Of a stretch of DNA of 64,000 nt, positions 1-8,878 are shown piece by piece. The stretch is from positions 2,344,091-2,408,090 of the forward strand of contig CATQHB010000002.1 of the NCBI GenBank assembly GCA_958295765.1. The letters are read 5' to 3'. This stretch comes from an uncultured Dehalococcoidia bacterium. GTDB taxonomy: Bacteria > Chloroflexota > Dehalococcoidia > Lucifugimonadales > UBA3495. Position numbers and translations under genes: made by a program. Position 1 is the stretch's first letter, and each line of letters begins with the position of its first letter. Below the pieces are notes generated by a model that saw only the letters and a list, made by a program, of their open reading frames with translations, was not told the DNA's origin and made no database searches.

Positions 1-2273
1 TTGGCAGCTTGCAGGAGTTCGACGCCCTGCATGATCGGGACCGGGTTACTTCGGAGACCCGGGAGCGGATGGAACCGGTCTATGCCGACAGTTCAATCCT
101 CCAGCAACTCACCCCGACGCTGGCCCAGGCCCTGGAATCCCTTGGCCTGGACCGCCTGTATGAGCATCAGGCGGCGGCCCTTGACCAGTCGCTGGCCGGG
201 GCTAACGTAGCGTTGGCGGCGCCGCCGTCCGGCGGGAAAACCCTGGCCGGCGCCATTTCCCTGGCGGAGGCTTTGCTGCAAAACCCCGGCGGCCACGCCC
301 TGGCGCTTTACCCGACGCCGGCCGCCGCCGCCGGCCAAGCGGCGCAGCTTAATAACATCCTGTCCAAAGTGGGGTTAAACGCGGAACGCTATGACGGCGC
401 TACGGATGCCGGGGAACGGGAACGCATTGAGAACAACCCGCCCCCGGCCCTCATCACCGACCCGGAAACGCTCAATAATTCCCTGCTGGGCCGGAGCGAG
501 GATTGGGCCGATTTCCTCAAGAATCTCCGGTTTGTCGTCATCGGTGAAATGCAGGAATACAGCGGCTATTTTGGGGCTAATATGACGGCGTTGCTGCGCC
601 GCCTGGCCCACCGCCTGGCCCGCCTGGGCGCCGCGCCCCGCTATTTTGCGGCGACCACCGCCGGCGCAAACCCGGCGGAACACGCCGCAAACCTTACCGG
701 CCAGCCCTTTGCGCCGGTATTGGCCGAGAGCCGGCCGGCTCCCCGGCGGCATTACCTGTTTGTTGACTCCGCTGAGGCTCTAACCTACGAACAGTTCCAG
801 GCCCACGTCAGCGCCGCGGCGTTGGCCTGCGTGAAACTGGATAAGTCAGTCCTGATTCTCTGCCCCACCCAAAAGTTCGCCGAACAGTGCTGCGACTTCG
901 CCCGACAGGAGAGCGTCGGAAGGGGATTGGATCGGGATTGTATTGGGCTGCTGAACGACGGAGGGGAAATAGCAGACGGTTCCGGGAAAGTATTATTCTC
1001 CGCCAATCCTTCGGTAAGCGATATTGACGCCGGGCGCTGGGACGGGGTAATCCTGGCCGGTTTCCCGGATACTTTCCGGGCGGCCCGGCAGCGTATCGAG
1101 GGGGCCGGAAAGGACTGGGATCAAGAAGGTTTTGCCCTTTGCTACGCCTTTAATGACCCGATGGCCCGGTTCTACGCCCATAATTTGCCGGCCTTTCCGA
1201 ACTGGCCGGGGGGCGAACCGGTCGCCGACTCCGACAACGCGGAAATCATCCGGGCGCACTTGCCCGCCCTGCTCCGGGAATCCGGGGGCCGCATCTACTC
1301 CTTTTCGGCGGAGGCGCTGGGGCCGGCCATATTCCGGGAGTTGGCCGGCTACCGGGAAGCCGCGCCGACCCCGGAATTCCCTCAGGAAGAGTTGAGCTTA
1401 CGCCGCCCCGCCGGGCAGACCTGGCGCTTGCTGTGGGAAGGTGAACCCATTGGCTCCTTGTCCGCCTATCAAAAGTTTCGCCGGATTTATGAGCGGGCCA
1501 TTTACTTCCGGGCGGGTGTCTCATACCGGGTGGAACGCATTGAGGAAGAGAGCGGCGACAATACCAACAGCCGGCCCCAAATTCACCTGCGGGCCAACGC
1601 ACAACCGCCAAGCTGGAGAACGGAACCTTACTTTGACCGGACGCTGGAAATACGGGAAGAGTATCGCCGCTCCCAATGGTCGGCGGGTATCGCCACTTTT
1701 CTGGGCAGCGTTACCTTGTCGGAAAGTCTAACTTCCGTTCAGGTAATTGACGCATCCGGCCACCTCGATACGGTTAACGCCGGGACGCCTGGCCCTCAAG
1801 ACCATCAAGGCCAGCAATCGGAAGACCGGGTAATCGAAACTTACACGCCCGCCGGCCCCAACACCTGGGAAGCAACGTCCCCTGCCTTCTGGCTCGATGC
1901 CGCCGCGATTCTTGACGGAGAGCATAGCGCGGGCTGGGCCGCAGTGGAACAAATGCTGCGGGTAGGAACGTTGCTTACCTTCCCGGTGGATTCCTGCGAT
2001 ACCACCACCCACCTGGACGGCGGGAAAGTCTTTCTGATTGAGCGCGATGCCGGCGGCATCGGCGTAGCCAAGCAGGTCTTTGACCGTTGGCGGGACATTC
2101 TTGAGGTTGGCGTCGCGGTAGCGCAAGGCTGCCCCTGCGCCCAGGGCTGCGCCAACTGCATCGTCCCGCCGCAATCCTATGGCAAGCGCCTGGACAAGGC
2201 CAGGGGAATCGAGTTGGCCCGGCGCCTGCTGGAGGCAACCGGGGGTTCCGGGGCCGGCGAGGTTCAAGGTTGA
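1..2273 (+). CDS. DEAD/DEAH-box helicase with C-terminal DUF1998 (MrfA/YprA-like), degenerate motifs, 5' end probably outside window
   Basis: Superfamily 2 helicase architecture: a YEHQ motif and a Walker A-like APPSGGKT near the N-terminus (residues about 51-54 and 71-78 counted from a TTG at position 9), two RecA-like domains, and a C-terminal DUF1998 zinc module with Cys708, 710, 714 and 717. Family members unwind DNA in repair. Here motif II reads IGEMQ where relatives have a DELH/DEAH form, motif III reads AATTAG instead of SSATI, and motif VI reads RQRIEGAGK instead of QxxGRAGR, so ATPase activity is doubtful. The frame is open to the left edge, so the true start may lie upstream; internal ATG at 69 is the alternative. 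The fold assignment is secure, activity is not. Confidence 0.8.
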   Translation, partial: GSLQEFDALHDRDRVTSETRERMEPVYADSSILQQLTPTLAQALESLGLDRLYEHQAAALDQSLAGANVALAAPPSGGKTLAGAISLAEALLQNPGGHALALYPTPAAAAGQAAQLNNILSKVGLNAERYDGATDAGERERIENNPPPALITDPETLNNSLLGRSEDWADFLKNLRFVVIGEMQEYSGYFGANMTALLRRLAHRLARLGAAPRYFAATTAGANPAEHAANLTGQPFAPVLAESRPAPRRHYLFVDSAEALTYEQFQAHVSAAALACVKLDKSVLILCPTQKFAEQCCDFARQESVGRGLDRDCIGLLNDGGEIADGSGKVLFSANPSVSDIDAGRWDGVILAGFPDTFRAARQRIEGAGKDWDQEGFALCYAFNDPMARFYAHNLPAFPNWPGGEPVADSDNAEIIRAHLPALLRESGGRIYSFSAEALGPAIFRELAGYREAAPTPEFPQEELSLRRPAGQTWRLLWEGEPIGSLSAYQKFRRIYERAIYFRAGVSYRVERIEEESGDNTNSRPQIHLRANAQPPSWRTEPYFDRTLEIREEYRRSQWSAGIATFLGSVTLSESLTSVQVIDASGHLDTVNAGTPGPQDHQGQQSEDRVIETYTPAGPNTWEATSPAFWLDAAAILDGEHSAGWAAVEQMLRVGTLLTFPVDSCDTTTHLDGGKVFLIERDAGGIGVAKQVFDRWRDILEVGVAVAQGCPCAQGCANCIVPPQSYGKRLDKARGIELARRLLEATGGSGAGEVQG

Positions 2274-2344
2274 CGGGCGGGAAAGTTGGGCGCCGGTTTA
2301 TGAGGAATAACTAACCCCGATTCGGGAAAATGAGAGGTGCGCTA

Positions 2345-2539
2345 ATGGACTGGAAAGGCAAGATCACGGCCAACCCGCAAGTCTGCCACGGCCAACCCTG
2401 CGTCGCCGGCACCCGGATAATGGTGTCGGTAGTCCTGGACAACCTGGCCGAAGGGCTGACCCCGGAGGAAATCGTCGCCAGCTACCCGACGCTGACTTTG
2501 GACGGGGTGCGGGCGGCGATTGCTTACCAGACCAACTAA
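2345..2539 (+). CDS. DUF433 family antitoxin-like protein, orphan and short
   Basis: A 64-residue protein beginning MDWKGKITANP with the DUF433 hallmarks HGQPCVAGTRI and EGLTPEEIVASYPTLT. DUF433 proteins are small DNA-binding antitoxins normally followed by a DUF5615/Mut7-C PIN-like toxin. No toxin follows: the next 130 bases are non-coding. The C-terminus stops right after AAIAYQTN, where relatives continue for another helix, so this may be a slightly truncated survivor of a module. GAGAGG at 2331-2336 is a good ribosome binding site for the ATG at 2345. Confidence 0.75.
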   Translation: MDWKGKITANPQVCHGQPCVAGTRIMVSVVLDNLAEGLTPEEIVASYPTLTLDGVRAAIAYQTN

Positions 2540-2669
2540 GCGGCGCTCTCTGGATAGTTGAAGCGGATAGAATAAGAATCCGGGAAGGGCCGGCTGATCG
2601 GCATAATACAGCCTATCTGAGTTGACCCTTTCGTTACTTACACCATAACCATTCTTGAAGGAAAGTAAT

Positions 2670-3917
2670 TTGGCCCATTCACCCCCCACCATTGACGCCG
2701 CCCGGCTTAACCGCTCTCTGGACGAGTTGGGGCGCATTGGCGATACGCCCCAAGGGATGATGCGGCTGGCTTACTCGCCGGCCGACGTTCAGGGGCGGGA
2801 GTATGCCTTGACGCTGCTGCATCGGGCCGGCCTGGCAACCCGCATTGACCCGGCCGGCAACATCATCGGGCGCAAACCGGGCGCCGACCCCAACTTGCCC
2901 GCCATTGCCCTCGGCTCCCACACCGACACCGTCCCCAACGGCGGCAAGTATGACGGCGCCCTGGGCGTTATGGGCGCTATCGAAGTGGTGCAAACCCTGG
3001 CCGACCACTCTTACGCCCTGCGCCATCCGGTAGAGGTGATAATTTTCACCAACGAGGAAGGCACCCGCTTTCACCGCTGGCTGCTGGGCAGCCGGGCCAT
3101 GGCCGGACTGCTGGAGCCGGAGGACTATACCGCCGTTGACGATGAGGGCGTGTCCCTGGCGGCGCGCCTGGCCGACATCGGCGGCGACCTGGCCCGCATT
3201 GACCAGGCCCGGCGTTATCCGGGTGAACTGGCCGCCTACCTGGAATTGCACATCGAACAGGGGCCGACGCTGCACCAATCCGGCCTCCCCATCGGCGTGG
3301 TCAGCGGCATCACCGGCCGGGCGGTTCTGGCCGTGGACGTTCAGGGCCGGGCCAACCACGCCGGCACGACGCCGATGCCGGACCGTCAGGACGCCTTGGC
3401 GGCGGCGGCCCACCTGGTGCTGGAGACGCAACGGTTGGCTACCGGGGCGGAAATCTGCCGGGTAGCTACCGTGGGCCACCTGCAAGTCCGGCCCAACGCG
3501 GTCAACGTGGTGCCCGGCGCGGTCAGTATGGGGGTGGAGTTTCGGGACGCGGACATTAACGCCTTGTCCGCCGCCGAGACCACCCTGCGCCGCCGCGCCG
3601 CCGAAATCGCCGACGCCAACCGGGTGTCGGTGGACATCAACGTGGTGGAGTCAACGCCCGGCGTCCCTCTGCCGGCCCGGATGCAGGACTTGGTGGCGGC
3701 GGCGGCGGAGCAATCGGGGCTGGCCTACCAGACTTTGCCCAGCGGCGCCGGCCATGACGCGCAGGCTATTGCCGCCATAACTACGTCGGGCATGATTTTC
3801 GTGCCCAGCGTGGACGGCATCAGCCACGCCCCGGCCGAGTTCACCCCGCCGGAGGACTGCGCCCGGGGCGCGCAAGCCCTGTTGAACGCGCTACTGCTGG
3901 CCGATGAGCGGCTTTAG
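2670..3917 (+). CDS. M20-family Zn-dependent amidohydrolase (N-carbamoyl-L-amino acid hydrolase / allantoate amidohydrolase type)
   Basis: A 415-residue enzyme of the AmaB/AllC group, which hydrolyses carbamoyl or ureido C-N bonds of amino acid derivatives in hydantoin or purine breakdown. Metal ligands typical of the family are visible: His84 in GSHTDTVPNGG, Asp95 in GKYDGALGV, Glu129/130 in FTNEEGTRF, and the dimerization-domain motif LELHIEQGP; a late GHDA supplies another ligand. Length is normal. The TTG start at 2670 is chosen because GAAGGAAAG precedes it; a TTG at 2655 would have no site. No hydantoinase or transporter is adjacent, so the exact substrate is unknown. The CoA transferase downstream may share a catabolic theme. 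Confidence 0.85.
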   Translation: MAHSPPTIDAARLNRSLDELGRIGDTPQGMMRLAYSPADVQGREYALTLLHRAGLATRIDPAGNIIGRKPGADPNLPAIALGSHTDTVPNGGKYDGALGVMGAIEVVQTLADHSYALRHPVEVIIFTNEEGTRFHRWLLGSRAMAGLLEPEDYTAVDDEGVSLAARLADIGGDLARIDQARRYPGELAAYLELHIEQGPTLHQSGLPIGVVSGITGRAVLAVDVQGRANHAGTTPMPDRQDALAAAAHLVLETQRLATGAEICRVATVGHLQVRPNAVNVVPGAVSMGVEFRDADINALSAAETTLRRRAAEIADANRVSVDINVVESTPGVPLPARMQDLVAAAAEQSGLAYQTLPSGAGHDAQAIAAITTSGMIFVPSVDGISHAPAEFTPPEDCARGAQALLNALLLADERL

Positions 3918-3951
3918 GCGGCGCGGCCTCTTAAGCCCGTCATTGCCTAAA

Positions 3952-4051
3952 CCCGTCGTTCCGGCGAAAGCCGGAATCCAGAACGGTCGGTAGCCGGTTC
4001 GCTCTTTTCCAAGTGATTTCCTGGATTCCGGCTTTCGCCGGAACGACGGTT
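3952..4051. repeat. R1 hairpin repeat, complete copy
   Basis: About 100 bp with nearly perfect ~29-bp inverted arms (CCGTCGTTCCGGCGAAAGCC ... and its complement ending in GGAACGACGG) around a ~40-bp centre containing GGTAGCCGG and CTCTTTTCC. The same element recurs complete at 10456, 32871, 43925, 46400, 51212 and four times at 52871-53546, and as half copies at 8797 and 34924. It resembles non-autonomous miniature elements; no transposase is in the window. Confidence 0.9.
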
Positions 4052-4203
4052 ATCGGGTTGTTTGGATTGACTTGGTTGACTTGGGTTGCCCTAGTTAAGA
4101 TGCGAAAATCCCCGCCGATTTTCTTTCAGGTGTGGCAACCGGGGGCCGTGTGGGGTATTATGCAGGGCAGATAGATTGTCCCCGAACAGAGGAGCAGGCC
4201 CAG

Positions 4204-4902
4204 ATGAAGAACAAGATATATCAATCCTTTGACGCAGCAATGGCCGACGTGGCCGACGGTTCCGTCTTTATGTCTCCGGGCTTTGGCGGCGTGGGTATTC
4301 CCCGCAACCTGCTGGCCGCCCTGCACCGCCAGGGCGCCCGGGACTTGACCGGCGTATCCAACAATACCGGCACCCTGGACGAAAAGGTGGACGTGGGTAC
4401 GCTGATTGCCGCCGGGCAGGTGAAGAAAATGTACGCCGCCTTCACCGCGCCCACCCATCCCTCTCAGGTAACGCCCTTCGTGCAGATGTATAATAACGAT
4501 GAGATTGACGCCGAGTTGGTGCCGCAGGGAACGATGGCCGAGCGCATCCGCGCCGCCGCCTCCGGTATCGGCGCCTTTTATACGCCGGCCAGCGTCGGCA
4601 CCGAACTGGCCGAGGGCAAGGAGCACCGGGAGATAAACGGGCGCACCTACGTTCTGGAGTATCCCATCCACGCCGATTACGCCCTGGTTCGGGCCTGGCG
4701 CGCCGACACCTTCGGCAACCTTCAGTTCCGCATGGCCGCCCGCAACTTCAACCCCATTATGGCCATGGCCGCCCGGATTACCGTGGCGGAGGTGGAGGAG
4801 GAAATCGTCCCGGCCGGCGAGCTGGACCCGGACAAGATTCACGTCCCCGGCGTGTACGTTGACCGCCTGGTGCAGATTCCCCCCGACGGTATCTGGGACT
4901 GA
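4204..4902 (+). CDS. CoA transferase family I, alpha (A) subunit
   Basis: A 232-residue protein with the glycine-rich CoA-binding motif of 3-oxoacid CoA transferase A subunits (SPGFGGVGIPRNLL, residues about 20-33), plus NNTG and the ALVRAWRADTFGNL block. With the next gene it would form the heteromeric enzyme that moves CoA between a 3-oxoacid or similar acid and an acyl-CoA donor. GAGGAG about 8 bases before the ATG supports this start. The 115-nt gap to the B subunit is long for this pair but both run in the same direction. Acetoacetate, adipate or related substrates cannot be told apart from sequence. Confidence 0.9.
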   Translation: MKNKIYQSFDAAMADVADGSVFMSPGFGGVGIPRNLLAALHRQGARDLTGVSNNTGTLDEKVDVGTLIAAGQVKKMYAAFTAPTHPSQVTPFVQMYNNDEIDAELVPQGTMAERIRAAASGIGAFYTPASVGTELAEGKEHREINGRTYVLEYPIHADYALVRAWRADTFGNLQFRMAARNFNPIMAMAARITVAEVEEEIVPAGELDPDKIHVPGVYVDRLVQIPPDGIWD

Positions 4903-5017
4903 TGCCCGGTGAATCCCGGCTTGCCCCGGCGTCTCTATAGTGAAGGTTCTTTCCACCCCGGATACGCTGGACGGCGCAACGGCAAGCCGAGCCGGTTGTG
5001 GTATAAGGAGGAAACAA

Positions 5018-5695
5018 ATGGCAACGGATAAACCCCGACTGCAACGCCAGGCCATGTGCGACCGGCTGGCGATGGAGTTTCAGGACGAATGGATTGTGAA
5101 CCTGGGCGTGGGTATGCCCACCCTCTGCTCCAACTACGTTGACCCGGACAAAGACCTGGTTTTCCACTCGGAGAACGGCGTCATCGGCTACGGCCCGCTG
5201 GCCCCGGCCGGCGAGGAGGATCCCCACCTGGTCAACGCCGGGGGGCAGAATGTTACCGCCGTGCCGGGCATGGCGATTGTCCACCACGCCGATTCCTTTG
5301 CCCTGATTCGCAAGGGGATGGTGGACGTTACGGTGATGGGGGCCTACGAGGTGGCGGAAAACGGCGATTTTGCCAACTGGCGCATCCCCACCCGCAAGGG
5401 CGGCGGCATCGGCGGCGCCATGGACCTGGCCGCCTGCGCCAAGCAGGTATTCATCGCCATGGAGCATTGCACCCGGGAAGGCCAGCCCCGGATGCTGAAA
5501 CGCTGCGCCCTGCCCATCACCGCGCCCGGCGTAGTAACCCTGGTCGCCACCGACCTGGGCCTGTTCCGGGTAACCCCCCAGGGCTTTGAGCTACGGGAAC
5601 ACGCCCCTGGCTGGTCCGCCGCCGACATCCAGGAATTGACCGAGGCCCAGTTGATAATACCCGAGGACTTGCAGGAGTTCCGATTCCGGGGCTAG
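5018..5695 (+). CDS. CoA transferase family I, beta (B) subunit
   Basis: A 225-residue B subunit. It carries NLGVGMPTL and the catalytic-glutamate block SENGVIGYGP; in this family the Glu of SENG forms the covalent CoA thioester. GGQNVTAVPGM and the late PGVVTLVATDLGLFR are also standard. The ATG at 5018 is preceded by an almost ideal AAGGAGGAAACAA; the open frame upstream to 4940 has no comparable site. Partner of the A subunit at 4204-4902. Confidence 0.9.
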   Translation: MATDKPRLQRQAMCDRLAMEFQDEWIVNLGVGMPTLCSNYVDPDKDLVFHSENGVIGYGPLAPAGEEDPHLVNAGGQNVTAVPGMAIVHHADSFALIRKGMVDVTVMGAYEVAENGDFANWRIPTRKGGGIGGAMDLAACAKQVFIAMEHCTREGQPRMLKRCALPITAPGVVTLVATDLGLFRVTPQGFELREHAPGWSAADIQELTEAQLIIPEDLQEFRFRG

Positions 5696-6207
5696 GCCAT
5701 CCCCGGCCCGCGCCGTTACGGTATAGACACAAAACGGTAGAGGAACAAAGTCCGCACGGTATAATAACAAAGTCCGCTCATGGTGAGTATTTACCCGCTC
5801 ATGGTAAGCTTGTCGAACCACAATCCCCATCAGACGGTTCATCCGGTAGGGGCGTTTCGCGAAACGCCCCTACGTGGCACGCCCGTTATCCGGTGAGCGT
5901 CCTTCGACAAGCTCAGGATGAGCGGGTATTTGTTCCGGGCGCAAACTTTACCCATACCCAATTACCCTTCCGGGTATTCCCCACATTTATTGGCATCACC
6001 ACCGGGTAGGGGCGGGTTTATAACCCGCCCTGCGTTCAACGGCAAACACCGTCCGGTAAACCGGTGGGCTATCGCCGAAGCTGACCCGTTCCTGCGCCTT
6101 CCTGCACCAGAGCAAGGTCGGGTTATAAACCCGCCCCTACCATCCGACGGAGCCAAGACCGGTTATAAACCCGCCCCTACAATTCACCAAAACCGGGACG
6201 GGAAGGT
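5696..6207. repeat. Intergenic repeat cluster (R2 and R3 elements)
   Basis: No gene seen in these 512 bases. They hold R2 arms (CCGCTCATGG forms at about 5776-5820; TTCGACAAGCTCAGGATGAG at about 5902-5922) and R3 palindromes: GTAGGGGCGTTTCGCGAAACGCCCCTAC form near 5847-5873, then opposed GTAGGGGCGGGTT / AACCCGCCCCTAC arms at about 6007-6140 and 6160-6180. The R3 elements are short hairpins and could act as convergent transcription stops between the flanking genes. Confidence 0.75.
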
Positions 6208-8481
6208 TCACTCACCCTCTTTCCAGGAAAACTCCCCCTCCCATAAACGCTCGTAACCGCCCGCCACCACCACGAACTGGCCGGTGCGGATGGTGGCAAT
6301 GGCGTATTCCGGGAGGGGAACCGCTACCAGACAGAAATCGCCCAACCTTACACCCTGCTGGTCAAAAAAATCGAAGTGCAAGTTGTCAAACCCGTACAGC
6401 CAGCGCCGGACCGTCAGGTCCTGCACCGCAACCGGCTCCAGGTGCAGAAAGAATTGGGCCGTCAGGTCATCCCCTTCGCACTGCTCCTTGGCGTAGATAA
6501 GGCGGTTTTCGGTCAGATATACGTCAAAGGTGGCGCGGATTGCCGGTTCGCCGCCGCCGAGCAGCCTGGCCCGGTAATCGCTGGCCGTTGCGGTCTTAAT
6601 CCGCACCGGCGGGGTGGCATCCGGGGGCAGGACAGTGGCGGCGGCGCATAGCCCGGTTTGCGTTTGCGTCCAGTTTTGGGCGACGGTGGCAGTCCCGGCG
6701 CCGCTCCAGTCCCACACCGCCAACTCGCCCGGCCGGCAGTCCCGGGCAAATGCCTGGGCCAACCGCCCGTCCACCAGCAGCCCGACGCCGTCGGCTTGAT
6801 AGTCAAAATGCGGTTCCATTCTTTGCCAGAACCAGGCCGCCGGGTCAACGCCTTCCGTCGGTTCGACCGGCCATAGCCCGAATTTACGGTAGCCGACTGA
6901 TTCGAGGAATGGCGGGCCGTCAAACAGCAGCGAATCCCCCAGACGGCTGAAGATCCGGATGTTGGCAAGGTGGGTAATCCCGTAACGCGGATATAACGCG
7001 GTCTCGGTTCCGCTCTCCGTGGCGTGAAAGTAGTCATAAGAATTGACCAACCCGTCCAGGTTCACCACCGGATAGCGGGAGAAGTACCCCATAACCCCGG
7101 CATCCCACGACCCAATCACGTTGTCCTCGGTCAGCGTCCGGTTCATAACCTGCGCCCCCGCATAGGAAGTAACCATCCATTCCCGCGGGGTTGACGGGTT
7201 GTCCTGGTCAACATACCGGAACGGCCTGGCAAAATCCGCGTCGGTGAACAGCAAGACCGCGCCGATAAGGATGATGCCCCCGCTTACCCCATTGGCCGCC
7301 AGCGCCGACCGCGGCCCGAGGATACGGCGCAGGAAGTGCAGGGCAACGTAGCAGCCGGCGGGAATAACCAGCGCCAGCAGCAGATAGAACGGGACGAAGT
7401 ACCAGGGATAACTCCCCCAATCGGGATGCACTTGGAGGACGGTCTGAGCGAACTTAGCCAGATGCCCCACCGCCAGGCTGAACACCCCCACCATAAAGGC
7501 CAGCAGCAGCCAGTCCTCCCGGCTCCGGGAGCGGCGGGCCAGCCACCATACCAGCAGCAGCAGGAAACCGGCGCAGATTGCCAACGCTACCAGCAGCATC
7601 TCATTTTGGAAAACGTAGATTTGCCGGACATCCTGCAAGTTCTGGAACAGGCTATAGCCGCCTTGCTCCTCAAAGCGAACCTGCGACCAGGCCCGCTTGG
7701 TGGCCCCGCTCACCGGTACAATGCCGCCGAATACCAGCTTATTGTAGGCGAAATAGGTCAGGATGCCGGTAAGGGCGCTGATTATTGGAACAAAGGCCCG
7801 GCGGGCCGGGATAGCAGTCAAGGCAGCCCACCAGGACGCGCCGGCCGGCCGCTCTTGCCTTGACCACTCCATCAGCAGCAACGCGGCAGTAGCGGTCAGC
7901 GATATGGCGATATATTCCAAGCGTACCCAGGGCAAGGCAAAGGCTACTACGGCCAGCGGCCAAGTCCACCGCTCCGGGTTGCGGGCATAGAGCACCAAGG
8001 CCAGGAACAGCAGCCCCAGCATAAACAGCGCGGCGGCGGCCTCCAGCCCATGAAAGAGGGCTTGAGTTTGATAGAGGATCGGCAGCACGGCAAACAGCAG
8101 ATACCAGGCCAGCCGGGCCAGCCGCGCCGCCACCGCAATTAGCGCCACCGCCCCGGCGATGAGCATTATCTCCAGGGCTTTGATGGCGAACAACGCCCCT
8201 TCCTTGTCAAACATCCAGTAGAAGGGGGTTATCAGCAGCAGCCAGAGGGGATGATAGCCATTAGTTTGAGTTATGCCGCCGTCAAAGGTGGAAAACCGCC
8301 CCTCGGACAGGTGATAGGCTATCTGAAAGTAGTAGAAGGCATCATCGCTGATATACCGAATCAGGTTGATGAGGTCAAAGTTGACCAGCAGATACCCGGC
8401 AAAGGCGGCGCCATAGGCCAGAATACCGCCAATAAACAGAACAAACAGGGCGTGGCGCAAAGGTGCGGGCAGGGTGAACAT
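6208..8481 (-). CDS. Polytopic membrane protein, GT-C glycosyltransferase-like, with C-terminal soluble domain
   Basis: 757 residues. The N-terminal two thirds has about ten hydrophobic segments and, after the first, a loop reading ISDDAFYYFQIAYHLSEG followed by TNGYHPLW. Such an acidic pair in the first extracytoplasmic loop is typical of GT-C enzymes that transfer sugars from polyprenyl carriers, so this is a likely lipid- or protein-linked glycosyltransferase; the acceptor is unknown. Residues about 633-757 form a soluble domain (EPAIRA, NRLIYAK, GFDN, LPEYAIATIRTGQ, LWEGEF) that recurs at the end of the next gene at 8879. Alone in its transcription unit, with repeats on both sides. Confidence 0.7.
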   Translation of the reverse strand: MFTLPAPLRHALFVLFIGGILAYGAAFAGYLLVNFDLINLIRYISDDAFYYFQIAYHLSEGRFSTFDGGITQTNGYHPLWLLLITPFYWMFDKEGALFAIKALEIMLIAGAVALIAVAARLARLAWYLLFAVLPILYQTQALFHGLEAAAALFMLGLLFLALVLYARNPERWTWPLAVVAFALPWVRLEYIAISLTATAALLLMEWSRQERPAGASWWAALTAIPARRAFVPIISALTGILTYFAYNKLVFGGIVPVSGATKRAWSQVRFEEQGGYSLFQNLQDVRQIYVFQNEMLLVALAICAGFLLLLVWWLARRSRSREDWLLLAFMVGVFSLAVGHLAKFAQTVLQVHPDWGSYPWYFVPFYLLLALVIPAGCYVALHFLRRILGPRSALAANGVSGGIILIGAVLLFTDADFARPFRYVDQDNPSTPREWMVTSYAGAQVMNRTLTEDNVIGSWDAGVMGYFSRYPVVNLDGLVNSYDYFHATESGTETALYPRYGITHLANIRIFSRLGDSLLFDGPPFLESVGYRKFGLWPVEPTEGVDPAAWFWQRMEPHFDYQADGVGLLVDGRLAQAFARDCRPGELAVWDWSGAGTATVAQNWTQTQTGLCAAATVLPPDATPPVRIKTATASDYRARLLGGGEPAIRATFDVYLTENRLIYAKEQCEGDDLTAQFFLHLEPVAVQDLTVRRWLYGFDNLHFDFFDQQGVRLGDFCLVAVPLPEYAIATIRTGQFVVVAGGYERLWEGEFSWKEGE

Positions 8482-8589
8482 AGGGGGTTATTGTAGCATA
8501 TATGCGGGGCTTTTCCGCAGGGAAAAGCGTAGTATCGTTCCCCGCTCATCCTGAGCCGGCTACACCGTTATCCCGTTATGTATCCTGTT

Positions 8590-8679
8590 ATGTCATTCCG
8601 ACCGCAGGGAGGAATCTAAAAACCTTGAATGAAGTCAAGGGCCGGCATTTTAGATTCCTCCCTGCGGTCGGAATGACAT
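8590..8679. repeat. 32-bp perfect inverted repeat
   Basis: Arms at 8590-8621 and 8648-8679 (starting ATGTCATTCCGACCGCAGGG) are exact reverse complements around a 26-nt centre. It is a long stable hairpin between two minus-strand genes and unlike R1-R3 in sequence. The rest of the 8482-8878 gap holds only an R1 half copy. Confidence 0.85.
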
Positions 8680-8796
8680 AGGGGTTGGTGGTAGGAATGG
8701 CACAGGCGTTTGTCGGAACGACCTGCCAACTGCGTAACTCCAAGGTAATCGCGTCTTAACCAATGCAACCCAGGCAACCGTCGGCAACCCAAGCCA

Positions 8797-8858
8797 CCGT
8801 CGTTCCGGCGAAAGCCGGAATCCAGGAAATCCTCGGAAAAGAACGGTTTGGCTACCAA
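8797..8858. repeat. R1 half copy
   Basis: Left arm CCGTCGTTCCGGCG and part of the centre of the R1 hairpin, ending about 20 bases before the stop codon of the minus-strand gene at 8879; the right arm is missing. Confidence 0.8.
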
Positions 8859-8878
8859 GCGTTGGAGACGGGCAATGT

